Positions 46,990 to 59,097 of a DNA stretch of 64,000 nt are shown piece after piece. The DNA comes from Shinisaurus crocodilurus (taxonomy: Eukaryota > Chordata > Lepidosauria > Squamata > Shinisauridae), in assembly GCA_021292165.1 (NCBI GenBank), contig CM037877.1, forward strand, positions 112,181,289 to 112,245,288. Reading direction: 5' to 3'. Below the pieces are notes generated by a model that was not told the DNA's origin, did not search any database, and was given only the letters and a program-made list of their open reading frames with translations. A program made the position numbers and the translations under genes. The first letter of the stretch is position 1. Each line of letters opens with the position of its first letter.

Positions 46990-47222
46990 AGTTGTCATTA
47001 TGTACGAACCCTGCACTATGATTTAAGTATGGGTTGTGAACCATGAAAAAGCCAGAGTTCACAAGCCAACAAAAAAAACCATGGGCTCTCTTCCTGGGTT
47101 GTTCATGGTTAACAATCCATAGTTAAACCATAGTGCAGGGTTCACACATAACGACAACCCACAATTCAACGACAATCCACAATTCAACCCATACTCCGGG
47201 TTGTCGTTATGTGCGAGCCAGG
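46990..47222. mobile_element. Foldback element, GTTGTCATTATG family
   Basis: GTTGTCATTATGTACGAACC is mirrored near 47135-47160 and again at 47195-47220. The interior has AACCATGG-type words like 18196-18529. Confidence 0.7.
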
Positions 47223-47229
47223 CAAACAC

Positions 47230-49430
47230 ACAATTCTCCCTTCCCTTCCCTTCCCATCTCCGGTCATTTTTCTAGTTAGCTATTTAAAGGTGTGAGAATG
47301 AAAGGCATTAAGAAACTGGTGTTAATATGATTGTCACTGTCAGAGAGGCCTTCAACAGAGCACTGGCATTTTGTTTTGTAAAAAGGTTCTGAATTATACT
47401 GCATATGGTAAAATTCACCCGATTGGTGAGGTTTCAGGAAGGGAGAGGGTACACTTACACAATTAAACTGAGAACCTATTTTAAGAACCTGAATATTTGC
47501 TGCTTATTGGAATTAGGAGGTTTAATCAAGCAGTCCAGACAGGAATCTTGTCACTCTTGTGTAATATAATTAATCTTTCGCTATATTTTTGGGTGACTGT
47601 TCTGTTCCTTGACTTTGTAATAGGAAGTATCTGCATTTAACATAGACAGATTTAAGACTGAAATCAAAACACTTTCATTCTATCAGGACTGACCCAAAGA
47701 TTTCTTCAAGAATTGATACCCGCAGATATTAAAATAATTCAAACTATATTTAAAATACTGCAAATAAATTTATGTTATTTTTGTTAAGTGGCCCTTGAGT
47801 TTTTACATGGGCAGACGGCAGAACAATCCTAATTCTTGGAAATCCTGGCTGGGCTGGGGCATGTCCACCCTATAGGCCTGAGTTACGCCCACGGGTAGTT
47901 TTGTGGCCATACGCTGTGAATGTACTAACGGTGGTGTTACCTCCAGTAGTACAGTCCCAAATGGGGTGTTCCAGGGATGTCTTTGGCTCTGCTGGATCCA
48001 AAGCCCCTCCATTCCTCTGAGAGGCTCCAGGATCAGGCCCCTTGACTATGCCCACCTAGATGTTGGCATGAGCCATCAGGGCTTTGAAAGTGGCAGATGA
48101 TCGGTCACTTTGCTCCCAACCCCTATTAGGACTCCACTGTAAATGGCTTTGTAATAGGTTGTAAAGTTATAAAAATTCTAATGGGTATTTGGAGATGGCT
48201 AAGGAATATTGCCAGGTTTTATGGGAGTGAGTTTTGGAATTGTTAGTTTGCCCTGCTTACTATTGTTTTTGTTGTTATTTTATTGTGTTTTTTGCTTTTA
48301 TTTTAGAGTTTATTTTAATATTGTATTTACGGTATTCAATATTTCTACCGTAAATTGCTTCCAGGTCCTTATAGGGTAGAAAGGTGTACATGCACATGTT
48401 TTAGATAGATAGATACAGTAGATAGATGCAACTTTAATTATTTAATTAGTTCTTTTAAATGAACAAACATATTTGAAAACAAAAAGGCAACAATGCCTCT
48501 TGACTTGAATTCTTCATAGTTCTTGCCAAGCAATCTGCTAACCAATTCACATTTAGTTCACAACTCATCCATCTATCCGACATCAGCTTGAGAACTACCT
48601 TTGTCATAGCCCTTCATATAAGACAGTCACCACTACTCACCATCAGCAGCTTTGCGACTCCAATGAGACACCTTCTCATTGTGGGGTCCCAACTCATCAT
48701 TCATGAATTACCAGCCTAACAGACAAATTATGCTAAGGCTGTTGCCTGAAGACAGAGACCAAATGGTTGCAGCAGAGCCATCAGTGAACTATACTGCCAG
48801 GAAAGCTGTTGGGGAAGTGGCTGCAATGACCGCCTTTTAGCAGCTTAGGTATGCAATTGAGGGAGTTTTCAAAATAAGCCTTGCCACTCATGCACACGTA
48901 TTACTTTGTGCTGGAGAAGCAAATATGCCACGTGGCGGCATGCCCCACCATCCTTGGCTACCCTGGAGAGTCTTGCATTCAGGAAGTTTACGTTCAAGTA
49001 GAGTGACTGCTTCTCCCTTTTATCTCAAATACTCTTGAGACTTGAAGCACCTAATGAAAAGGAGAGAGCTTACTCACAAATACCACTGCATGCCTTTAAA
49101 GAAAAGGTAGCACTTGTCAGTTTAATCCCAAACCCTGCTTCCTGTATAGTGTCCAATGGAGGAAGGACTACACATGCCTTTTTTGCTGAACCAACACACA
49201 GCTAACTCATTAAAACTAATTTATGATAATCTCTTGGTTCCTCCTTGGTGTAGCTAGAGCAATCTTCCCTCATTTTAGATTCACACCTTCAGTTTGTATT
49301 TCCAGTATTTTAGATTTGTCTGGGCTGAATTCATATTAAAAAAAAAATAGTGCTTAAGGCAAAAGATCCCAGTGCAAAAGCTTTGAAGTCAGTGATCAAT
49401 ATTAACAGCTGATACACATTCAGCAGCAAA
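47230..49430. other. Intronic sequence, largely unique
   Basis: No element with clear ends. A segment at 47830-48110 (TCCCAAATGGGGTGTTCCAG) could be eroded LINE RT, but no motif survives. Confidence 0.5.
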
Positions 49431-49438
49431 CCCTTTAA

Positions 49439-49486
<48 letters not shown>
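49439..49486. repeat. Compound (TA)n-(GA)n microsatellite
   Basis: A TA run passes directly into a GA run; an inverted GCTGCAGC sits at its end. Confidence 0.94.
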
Positions 49487-49942
49487 CTGCTGCAGCTCTC
49501 TCTATATATCTAAAAGCCAACATATATATTGGCATAGATATATACACATACGTATATATACACACGTGCATGTGTATATATGGTTCTACCCTTAAAGACG
49601 GCCTAAAAATCATTTTAAATAAATAAATAAAATAGATAAATTCACATACATGCACACACTATATCTATCTCTATCTGGTTCTACAAGCCAAAAGTTGAAG
49701 TTGCCAACCCCCTTCCTCTCTAGACAAGTCACCTCCCCTCGCTAACCTTTCCAGAAGGAATGGCGGGTAGTGTTGCTGGTTGGGCATCACTGCTTGATTA
49801 TGCAGGATTCTACATCATGTGGGAGCCTCCATGTGTACAGGAAGTTCCCACTTACATTGACCTGGTTTGCCCATAAAGGCAGCAAATCGTATGTGCCAGG
49901 AGCATTCTGCGGCCATTTTGAATATTCAAACCCCAATCAGTG

Positions 49943-50092
49943 GTTGCTATGTGATGTCCGAACCTGGACACTATAGGTTAATGAGGAGTTAAACAACCCA
50001 CAGTTAACCTACAATTAGAAGTTAGGTTAACTATGGATTGTTTTACCCATGATTAACCTATACTGTCTGTGTTTGGATGTCACGTAGCAACC
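49943..50092. mobile_element. Foldback element, GTTGCTATGTGATGTCC family (150 bp)
   Basis: The arms pair over about 60 bp (GTTGCTATGTGATGTCCGAA and its near-complement). The flanks carry CCCCAATCAG on both sides, a possible target duplication. Confidence 0.75.
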
Positions 50093-50559
50093 CCCAATCA
50101 GCCCAGTTGGGGGCTGAATATTCAAAAAGGCTGTAGAATGTACCTAGCACACACCATGACAAATCATGGGTTAATTAAGCCACCATTTGCCACCATTACG
50201 TGCAAACAGCCCCATTGCAGAAGTTACGGAGAACACAGCAATGGTGGGATGCGCAGAAGGAACGGCATGACTTTGGGGACAGGGCTAAATGTGCAGCCCC
50301 ACTGCCCCTTTCCCCATGGATACCCTGTTCATACAAAGGGCTATAATCTCTGCCAAAATAAGGTTGAGAGGGATGTATGAGAACTTCGGTTCAGTTTGTT
50401 TTTGATCAGGATTTACCCAGTTCACACCTCCCAGACAGAATGCGGACTTCAACACAATTGACAATCAATGTCCTTTCTTTTCATTTCATTTCATTTGTAC
50501 CCACCATTCTACCAAGAAAAATGACACTCATGGCAGCTTACAATCATAAATACATTTCT

Positions 50560-50850
50560 GAGCTTGCAATGTGATTCATGGACTAAAACAAAATGTGTTC
50601 GAAAGCATGCGTACGTTTGAAAAAAGCATATTTTTGAAAAAAGGGCACAAATATGCTTTAATCAACAAGAGAAGAATGTGTACATTTCAAAGGTGTGCAC
50701 AACTGATGCGTACACCTGGGGAAATATGCACAAATTTTCATGAGAAGAGAAAAAAAACAAACCTTGCAGTGTGACACTGACACAAGATGGAACGAACTTC
50801 AAGGTGGAATTTGGGGAACCGGTGAACGTGTTTTTCTGATTTGCACGTGC
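50560..50850. repeat. AT-rich dispersed repeat
   Basis: It contains AATATGCACAAATTTTCATG, TGATGCGTACACC and AGGTGGAATTTGGGGAACC, the reverse complement of blocks at 41366-41690. Confidence 0.6.
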
Positions 50851-50925
50851 TAGTTCACTGGACACAGAGAATGAAATAAAACATTTAGGATTATTCTAAG
50901 CGATGATCAGTGTAAAGGAGGTTAC

Positions 50926-51089
50926 CTGTGAACTTCAGAACTCAAATAGCACAGTAGATGAATGGCCCACAGCAAAGGTCCGGAGTACGTTGCAAATCCA
51001 GTCAGGAAGATGGCCGGGATTTCTACATAGTTGTCTAGCCCAACAAAACCAGCTGAAACGTCCACAGATGCAATACTGTTGGAATTACC
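50926..51089 (-). CDS. PIGG: PIGG penultimate coding exon
   Basis: This 164-bp internal exon lies on the minus strand. A good polypyrimidine tract precedes its acceptor (TTTTCTTCCAG) and its donor reads AG|GTAACC. It encodes GNSNSIASVDVSAGFVGLD, then a hydrophobic stretch (IPAIFLTGFATYSGPLLWAI) and ends at SSEVH plus two bases of the next codon. The upstream exon ends in phase 0 (FFFFQ) and this one opens with GGT, so the join is exact. The motif SAGFVGLDNYVEIPA belongs to the multi-spanning C-terminal membrane domain of PIGG. That domain is not catalytic; the alkaline-phosphatase-like catalytic domain should lie in 5' exons outside the window. The open frame runs on upstream of the acceptor to 51155, but that extension is intronic. 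Confidence 0.94.
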
Positions 51090-51742
51090 CTGGAAGAAAA
51101 GGGCAATGTTGAAGAAAAGAGATACAGTCCACATTGCGAAGAACTGAACAACCATGAAAGGGAAAAGTGGCCATCATCATTTAGGAGTAGGAATAGGCAA
51201 CTAGCGACTTGGGGACTCCAGTCCCAAAGAACCCTCCATTATTATGCACCCCAGCCAATTTCTTAAACTGACACACAAGCAAAAGGCTCTTTAACCCTGA
51301 GCAGCAGGAAAGGCTCTTGAGAGAGCTAAGCTAGATGCAACAACATCAGGAAATTAGGTAACAATTTTTTAAAGGCTAAAAAGGGGTGGGGGGGGGGAGA
51401 GAGAAAAGATGACTCCGGTTAGCACCACAGCACTACAGGAGTTGAGGTTTAATCCTTTGTTACAGTTTTCCCAGTCCAAATCCACCCCACCCACCCCCCG
51501 CTACGTATTTGCCTCGCAGGGAAAATCAAAAAGGTACCATACAGTTCATGGGGACCTGTATGCTTTTCCCTGGAGGAGGGTAAATAGCAGCTTGGGCATA
51601 CAGTTTGGCTCCAATCCCTCCCAACTTAGCCTTCCTCTGTCATGCTCATTTCTATTTGCCTGGGTCCTGGCTCACACATGGAAGTCAGTGGGCGGGGGGG
51701 ACTCTGCCAAAGCTCTGTTGCTGTTCACACTGGGGACTAGGA

Positions 51743-51851
51743 CAGTGTTCTCCAACCTTGGGTCCCCAGATGTTTTTGGCCTACAACTCCCAGCATGCCC
51801 CAGCCAGTTGTAGGCCAAAAACATCTGGGGACCCAAGGTTGGAGAACACTG
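51743..51851. mobile_element. Foldback hAT element, 109-bp short form
   Basis: Same arms as 11566-11705 but with the loop and part of one arm lost. The exact octamer GACTAGGA flanks it at 51735-51742 and 51852-51859. Confidence 0.94.
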
Positions 51852-52514
51852 GACTAGGAGGTTAAGGGAGTCAGTGAGAGGACCATGTTGCTGGCCCATA
51901 TGGAAAAATATGGCCCATATGGAAATTAGTTGGCAATGCAGGTAGACAACCATATTTGATACCTCTGGTGTTTAAAATGGCATGCAAACCAGGGTTCAGT
52001 ATTAAACACAAACAAATGTGTGATCTTTCTGTGTTTTTTGTTTTAGTTTTCTTTATATTAAGATTTAAAATGCTCCCCTACTTGAAGCAAATCTGCTTTT
52101 TATTCCTCATTTGAGTTTGCAATTTAGAACAGGGAATACCTTGAAGTAAAATGTACTGTACAGATATTACATTTTAAATATTTAAGCTCCGCTGTGCGTA
52201 TTTCATTTCCATGAGAGTGTCAGCCTCACGAAGTCACTGTACTCCAAACTCAAGAACATATACAAATCTTGCCTTCAGGTGACAAACCACCCAGATGGGA
52301 GCACCGTGTGGAAGCGGCTGCCATGAAATATCTATCTGCTACAAGAGCAGGTCTAACTGAACAAATGCTTTCTTTTGTTCGTTATAAATTTTTGAATGTG
52401 CATTAGAAACAAAATGAACAGAGCAGTCATTTTTAATGAGGACTAGGTTCTATATCAAGAGGTAGACTAAAACAGACTGAAAGCAAAGCACATTACATTG
52501 CCCAGTGACGAATA

Positions 52515-52776
52515 CAGTAATACCTTGGATTGAGAGCATAATTCGTTCCAGAAACGTGCTTGTAATCCAAAACACTCTTATATCAAAGCGAGTCTCTGGC
52601 GGGCGTGAGCGGGGCCAATTTCAGTCCGCTACGCCTGCTCGAGGCGAGCGGTTACATCCCTACGACTACTGTCTTCCAAGACCTTGCTCGTTTATCAAGT
52701 CTAATTTTTTTTAAAAAAATTGCTTGTCTTGCAAAACACTCTCAGACCATGTTATTTGCAATCCAAGGTATTACTG
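52515..52776. mobile_element. Tc1/mariner-like element (262 bp)
   Basis: Terminal inverted repeats CAGTAATACCTTGGATTG and CAATCCAAGGTATTACTG, flanked by TA on both sides (52513-52514 and 52777-52778). No transposase; the GC-rich middle (52590-52660) is unrelated to the other copy. Confidence 0.82.
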
Positions 52777-53217
52777 TACTCGAAATCCACAGTTGGGCAA
52801 TACCATTACTAGGACCAACCAAAATGCCACAAAACAGTGGGCAAGCCCCAGAATTCATAATCAGGCTAGGTAGCACAAAAAGCAGGGGATGGGGAACAAA
52901 CAGAAATGTCCAAAAATTAGGCCAGATGTTATGGCCATGAGGTTAGACTCAAGTCTCAAATGAAGATTGCAGCCTGAATGAATGAGTCACCAGTAGGTGT
53001 TGGAGGTATCAGATCACAGCTAGCATTCTGGGGTAAAGAAGCAACGGCTAACCCCCATCTCTGAAAACATAAAGGCTGGCTGTAACTCAGGTCTGTATCT
53101 TGCCCTGGGTAATATACAGACCCGTCTCTGAGTAGCCAAAGAGCAGAAGTAAAGAGAAAGCATGGCTGTCTTTATATTAGCAACACCTGAGATTAAGTTT
53201 AGGTGCTGCACTAGGTC

Positions 53218-53278
53218 AGGGGTGAGCAACTTGTGGCCCTATGCATGTCTTAGCCTACAACTCCCAGCAGTCAACTGA
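53218..53278. mobile_element. Partial foldback hAT (left half only)
   Basis: CAGGGGTGAGCAACTTGTGG and CCTACAACTCCCAGC are present; the right arm is missing. Confidence 0.65.
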
Positions 53279-53607
53279 AGCCAAATTGTATAGCATTATC
53301 TAGTGGTTGGAGGGAATGGAACCTGCAACATACAAAGTCCCTCTTCAAGTGGTAGAAAACCCTCTTCCGCTAGTGGTAGATCCCACACTGAGGGGTCCAC
53401 TCCCTCCAGCCACTGGGCCATACCACACAAATTAGCTTCAACTGACTTTTTTTTTACTTAGTGGACCACTTCAAATTAATCTGATACCTGCAACATAGGC
53501 CAGTGCAGCCATTCTTGTTTTCTGTGTGCCTTGGAAAATACTCAGCATCTCTATCATTTTACTTTGAGAGCCAGTTCACAAACCGCCCCAGTGAGTATGG
53601 TCTACAC

Positions 53608-53912
53608 CAGGGGTGCTGAACCGCTTTCTGCCCGAGGGCTGCATTCAATTTTGGAGAAGCTCCCGGGAGGCTGCATTCCAGTGGTGGGCAAGGCCAAAGG
53701 CAAAACGGGGTGGGGACAAAGGCAAAGGGGGCACAGAAGTAAAACTACCAGCATATTGTAGCTTAAAGCTCTTCCTGCCAGTAACAGAGCCTCGGGAGAG
53801 GCACTTCAACCTTTAGAAGAAGGAGAAGGAGAAAATAACATGCAAAAGCCAGGAAACCACAGAACTATCCAAAGCTGGGGGAAAGGCGGGGAAGGCCAGA
53901 ATCACAAGCCTG
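53608..53912 (-). mobile_element. hAT element, same family as 10613
   Basis: It starts CAGGGGTGCTGAACCGC and shares AGCATATTGTAGCTTAAAGC with relatives. The right boundary is approximate. Confidence 0.7.
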
Positions 53913-54310
53913 GAAGGAACTAGAAAGTTTGAAAGGCCCTGACTTAGATGACAATGTTTTGCGGAACTCTGAGTTCCTCAGAAGCTCATCAGGAATTCCT
54001 CAATAGAGACGATTAATAATGGTGGACAAGCTTTCCTGAAACACAGCTTGCCAGTGGCTATTTATCTCCCCTTGCAACACACAGCCACAGGGAAGCGTTC
54101 AGTGCACTGGAGTGCACACTCCGTTCACCTGGAGTAATGCTGAGGCCCAACAGGACATTGTCCAGCTCTGTAAGAATGCCCTGAAACACTCCTCAGAATT
54201 TTCTGCAATGTACCAAGGTACTGAGGCAGGGGGCCAGGGATTCCTTGGCAGACAAACTGATGTTGAAATGTTTCCCTGAAGGCAGAAGTTTGAAAGCCAT
54301 CGATCTAAGA

Positions 54311-54446
54311 CAGGAGTGGGCAACTTGTGGCCTTCCAGATATTTTGGCCTATAACTCCCATCATCCCTCACCACTGGCTACGCTGGCTAGAGCTCATGGA
54401 AGTTGTAGGCCAAAACATCTGGAGGGCCACAGGTTACCTACCCCTG
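54311..54446. mobile_element. Foldback hAT element
   Basis: CAGGAGTGGGCAACTTGTGG and TTACCTACCCCTG ends with the usual core. No clear TSD. Confidence 0.8.
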
Positions 54447-54449
54447 AAC

Positions 54450-57285
54450 TGAAGGATGGAGAGCAATGGATAGAAGCAATGCTTTTAATGGAATATTTTA
54501 ATTGTCCATTTTAAAGCTATTCTTACCTTGCTACTGTTGGAGACCATGTGAATTTGTACCCCTGTTCTAATGTTTAGCTAGGCCCCTGACTAGAGAATCT
54601 TGCATTCTTGTTTTCTGCTTTCTGTAAAATTGTTTCTTGCTTTCTTGCTGTTCTGTGAAACTGCTTGCTAAAGTTGCAAAGAAATCTGAATTGAAATGTA
54701 AAAGAAAGAAAAAGTACAGTGCAGGCGGCTTTGTTTACAGCTGCAGTAGATGGGAGGGAGGAGAGGCCTGAGAAAGGCAAAAGTGTGTACTAAGGGCACT
54801 GATAAGGGAAAAGCATAATAGCGTGTGTGTGTGTGTGTGCGTGTGCAGTAAGAGAAGTAAAGCGAAAGGCGGAGGGAAGGGGGAAGGAGGGGTGCTAGCA
54901 TCAGACTGATGCGTGTACTTTCCAAAGAACAGAACAGACAGGATGGAGTTGTACTGATAGGCAAGGAACAGGAGGAAATGTATGTACCAAAGAAGGACAG
55001 AGGAAGTCGGAATGTATGTGAAAGAGGTCATGATAAGAATGTTTTTCTACGCAACTATATGTAATATGACTGTATGTGATGCAAACCTGTATCTGATCCC
55101 ATGCTGTATAAAAGATCCAGGAAGAACTTGAAACGGAGCTCTTGATTTGAGTCCCAGACTCCTAGAGCCTACTTGAGGTCTCAAATAAAGTTGGTTTCGC
55201 TTCTCCACTCCCCCGTGTGTTATTGGGCAGGGCATACACACTGAGGTCCGAATCACTTTGCCGGAGAGGCACTGTTTTATTAGTGCCGGCAACACTACCT
55301 CAAAACTTCAGGGTCAGTAGCCAAATGTCTACAGAGAAGTGGGGAGATCAGCAATGGAGAATTCAGTTAAACCCGAAGTATGAACCAAAACCTATCTATA
55401 CAGTCTTAATGTGCACAAGAAAGAGAGAGGGAGGATTCCATAATGATTAAAGACATGATCTGCATACATGTCAACACTGCTCAATTCCTAATAGTTCAAT
55501 ACAAGAGCACCAAGAGAAAATGCAACAAAGTTTGATTTAATAGTATGCCAAAAATAGTATTCCCAAGGCTTTTTTTCAAAGTTTCAAATTTCTACTACAG
55601 GAGTGATCACATGAACTATCTTTCTAAGACAGATTGCATTAAAAGAAGCTTGACGGATTAACAGGCAAACACAAGAGAAGAAAGCTTAATTACTTCCATG
55701 GGGAGGGCTGGGGGATGCACTTCTATTAATACTGAAGCAATACCAAGAGAGCTTATGCCTATCAGTGCCTTGGAGAATACCATATTTAGCTGTTCAGGGA
55801 GGAATCTACCACCCAAGGAAGATGATTTTCTACCATCTGAAGAGGGATTTTGCATTTTGAGTGTTCCACTCCTTCCAACTACTAGGTAAAACTACACAGT
55901 TGGACTTTAATTGATTTTTTTTTAACCTAGTCAAACTGCCTAAAATTAAATCCCCAGGTTTGCTAATGTAAAGACTGTCCTTTTTTCTCTTTACTTCTGC
56001 TCTCTACCTGCCCAGGAACCTGTGTGTTTCGCCCAGAGCAAGAGACAGATCGGAGTTACAGCTGGCCTTCAAGTTTTCAGAAATTGGACTTACTCACAGT
56101 TTCTTTGTCCAAAATGCACTGTTAGGTGTAATCTGATACCTGCAACACCCACCTGTGACTAATTCATTCAGCCTGTGGCCTCCATCTTGAGAGGGAGTCT
56201 AAATGGCAGATCTCATGGACACATCACCTGGCCTAATTTTTGGCCTTTTTCAGTTCCCTCCACTCCACCCCATGCTTTTTGCACCATTTTCTAGCCTGAT
56301 GATCAGTTCTGGGGCTTGCACACTGTTTTGTGACATTTCGGCTGATCCTAATAAAGGCATTTCCTAAGTGTGGATTTCGGATTTTTATACCAACCAGCCC
56401 AGCACGGGGACCAGGGTGGGTTTTAAAATAGAAGTAATGGGCATAAAACTCAAGAGGCTACTTTCCCTTGCCAGAGTTGCTAATCCTGTAGCAGATATTA
56501 TAAAATTGGCCTGAACATGTGCTTTATTGGAAACTGTTCCAAGTGCCTTCATGGGTAGACAGGTGGGATACAAGTCTGCTTTATTTTAAGAACTTTAAGT
56601 AGTGAAATCACAGGCAAGAAATTAGCTAGAGAGAGTTTCCTCATAAGCCCCACAGATATCAGTGTGTTCTGTACTACAAAAGGAATTTTCTGTATTTGGG
56701 GATTTTCTCTTCCTCAGAAGAAATTGCCAGACTCCACAAGCAAATGTTTCTCGAATACAAAAGGTACAATTACCACCATAGAAATTCTTTATGCCACTTC
56801 TCTGCCTTGCATATAAGGATGTATTGTAGCAGCACTACAATTAAGCTTTGAAAAAGACTCCATCCAAATTCATGTAAACTGAATTAAGCTGGTAAGATTT
56901 GGTCATTGTTGCTATTGCTGAAATCTACTACTAAGTGGTTTTAAGAGACTTTGGCTGCAACAGGACACGCTTTAACTAAAAATAAAGCTTGCCCGAAAAG
57001 TACTCAAGGCTCCCATGATGCTACACTGACCATCGGATGATTTATTTCCAGAGGTTGTCTTTCAGCCCAGAAAATTCCAGTTTAAAAAAACAAACAAGTT
57101 TAAATTCAGACAAATATAACTGGCAAACATATAAACATGGAACAAGCTGGCAACTAGCTAAGAGAAATGAAAAACACTTCAACTAAGCGTCAAATGCCTT
57201 TTGAGACAGGAAGGTTTTGAATGCCTTATGAAAAGCCCCAAAACAGCAGCCACACATGACTTTCCTTCAAAGCCAAGCCGGGATT
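54450..57285. other. Intronic sequence, largely unique
   Basis: Apart from the GT run at 54821 I see no repeat with ends, no RNA gene and no convincing exon. Confidence 0.5.
54821..54845. repeat. (GT)n microsatellite
   Basis: GT run with one GC interruption. Confidence 0.92.
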
Positions 57286-57289
57286 GGGG

Positions 57290-57715
57290 GTACAGCATAT
57301 TCTGGATGGGGTTGCACTCCCGCCGAATGATCAGGCTTGCAGCTCAGGGGTGCTTTTAGACCCAGCTTTGCTCCTGGTGGGGTCACAGCTGGCAACTGTG
57401 GCCAGTAGTGCCTTTGCCCAGGTTTGGCTGGTGTACTAGCTGTGCCCCTTCATGGAGAAGGTGGATCTGGCCACAGTGCTCAATCACCTCTCAGATTACT
57501 ATGATGCGCTCTACATGGGGCTGCCCTTGAAGAGTGTCTGGAAACTACAGCTGGTGCAAAACGCAGCAGCCAGAGTGTTGTACGGACTATAAAGCACATG
57601 CCAGATGACAGTGGTATTCTACCAACTACACAGCATTCTAATTTGTTTCCAAGCCCCATTTAAGGTGCTGATTCTTACCTATAGAGCCCTAAACCTTTAT
57701 AGATTGTGCAGATTT
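57290..57715 (+). mobile_element. CR1/L2-superfamily LINE ORF2 C-terminal fragment
   Basis: The plus frame encodes LNHLSDYYDALYMGLPLKSV and LQLVQNAAARVL, then after a break FKVLILTYRALN. This is the well-conserved region downstream of the RT in vertebrate LINEs. Frameshifts and a stop (57590) show it is inactive. It may be the same family as 46430-46745. Confidence 0.85.
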
Positions 57716-58231
57716 TAAATTGTGCAGGGAGCCTACACAAGTCCCTCAGGCTCCCCCCCCCCACTGCAGAGGTTCAGCCACAAAGCATGGAAGACCGGGG
57801 GGGGGGGGGCAAGGCAAAGGGAATGTGGGGGAGGGGGAGGGGCCAACCAGTACATTCCCTCAGGTGGTGGGGAACACCCAAACAGGCTAGAGTTCCACAG
57901 GAAGGCTCTGCTTCTTACCACCCTCAGGCAAATCTCAAAAGACCAAGGACCTTGAACCCCCATCCGCAACTCAGATGTACTGGATCATAGATGGGGGAAA
58001 AGCTTTCCAGGAGGTATCCTGACTCCACATCAGTTAAGGGTAGGAATCAGCAACTGAAAGTGGTTGGGCTAAATCCAGCCTCTATGATGTTGCCCCCCCC
58101 CCCAATATCAAAGCAAAAGAGAGGTGCGGAGGGAATGGTGGCTGTAGCAATGGGACCTGCCAACCCATGCCCCAAAATCCTTTTCAAAGGAGCCCTCTGG
58201 CAATACTAGTTGCTGACCAAGAACTTAGGAC

Positions 58232-58369
58232 CAGGTTGGGCAACTTGCAGGCCAAAACATCTGGAGGGTCACAACTCCCCATCATCCCTCACCATTGGGC
58301 ATGCTGACTAGGGCTGATGGGAGTCGTGGGCCAAAACATCCCAGAGGGCCATAAGTTGCCCACACCGGC
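58232..58369. mobile_element. Foldback hAT element, eroded ends
   Basis: It runs from CAGGTTGGGCAACTTGC to AAGTTGCCCACACCGGC with the ACATCTGGAGGG and ATGGGAGTCGTGG blocks. The flanks CTTAGGAC and CTTAGGGG agree at six positions. Confidence 0.75.
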
Positions 58370-58465
58370 CTTAGGGGTAAGCATGGAATTGAGACCAGAA
58401 ACTAGCTACTTAATTGAGGGATAACTAACTGCACATTGCTTCTAGACATGATGTTCTCAGCTTAC

Positions 58466-58775
58466 CTGAAAAAAGAAGAAACCTTGGCCAAACCAGTAAT
58501 GCATTATAGTAACTTGAGCCGCATCAAACTCCAGTGGCTTCCAGATGTACTTTGTCATCATGGCTTGAATGAGTAGGCAGAAGACCAAAACGGGCAAGTT
58601 GTGAGGCCTGAAGAGGAGTGCTGCCAGCAACACCAGCCCACTGTATATTTCCCACAAACCTGTGAACTTTATCTTTGTGTCTGTTGAGAGAACCTGAGAT
58701 TTGAGCAAGTCTTTGGTGCCTGTAAAGATGATGCCAAGAACGAAGACATAAACAAAACGCGCTTCAATTATGCCC
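58466..58775 (-). CDS. PIGG: PIGG internal exon (third from the end)
   Basis: This 310-bp minus-strand exon encodes about 103 residues of the PIGG membrane domain. It contains FVLGIIFTGTKDLLKSQVLS, LWEIYSGLVLLAALLFRPHN, TKYIWKPLEFDAAQ and HYWFGQGFFFFQ. It ends at CAG|GTAAGC, a strong donor, and joins in phase 0 to the exon at 50926-51089. The acceptor CCAG lies directly next to a long (CT)n run, which serves as its polypyrimidine tract. The first base of the exon completes a codon begun in an exon beyond the window or not recognised. At least three hydrophobic spans are visible. The residues match my memory of vertebrate PIGG closely, so the exon looks intact and under constraint. Confidence 0.95.
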
Positions 58776-58776
58776 C

Positions 58777-58812
<36 letters not shown>
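58777..58812. repeat. (GA)n microsatellite abutting a PIGG splice acceptor
   Basis: A pure GA run. On the transcribed (minus) strand it reads (CT)n and ends directly at the CCAG acceptor of the PIGG exon at 58466-58775, so the splice polypyrimidine tract is itself a microsatellite. Confidence 0.95.
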
Positions 58813-58816
<4 letters not shown>

Positions 58817-59097
58817 AATGAATTCAGCATCTGACAGGTCTGTTTTTGTTTGTAACCAGAATACATATTGCTGAAAGGCTGAGGAGGAGTCCAGAGAGGC
58901 ATTACCACACAAAACAAGACAAGGCAGGGGGTTTGGGGCACCATTGCTGATAGGAAAGTTGTCCCATGAGGTGTGTTCCATCAAGAAGTATCATGCCATG
59001 ATTGAAATAAACCAGAGTTATTCATCGAAAACTTCCTGGTGGGCCACCACAGGCAGTAAAACGTCTTAGGCCATCTCTGGGGAAAGGAAGAGATTAA

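Larger units (their letters stand above)
37318..50925 (-). other. PIGG: Last PIGG intron (about 13.6 kb)
   Basis: This is the final PIGG intron, GT-AG on the minus strand. It carries nested hAT and L1 copies near its 3' end, the 5S-headed SINE, a possible solo LTR, a Sauria-like SINE, the unidentified plus-strand exon candidate at 44243-44555, several foldback elements and an RT fragment at 46430-46745. Confidence 0.85.
51090..58465 (-). other. PIGG: PIGG intron (about 7.4 kb)
   Basis: This is the intron between the two upstream PIGG exons seen here, bounded by GT and AG on the minus strand. It holds a foldback hAT (51743-51851), a mariner-like element (52515-52776), several hAT fragments (53218-53912, 54311-54446, 58232-58369) and a LINE C-terminal fragment (57290-57715). 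No extra PIGG exon is recognisable inside it. Confidence 0.85.

Noticed and set aside
47826..48110. A second LINE reverse-transcriptase fragment
   Set aside because: The sequence TVPNGVFQGC is faintly like an RT motif, but no further conserved residues line up.
58467..58984. Extension of the PIGG exon frame past 58775
   Set aside because: The added residues are SLSLSL from the CT microsatellite and intron sequence; the acceptor CCAG marks the true exon start.
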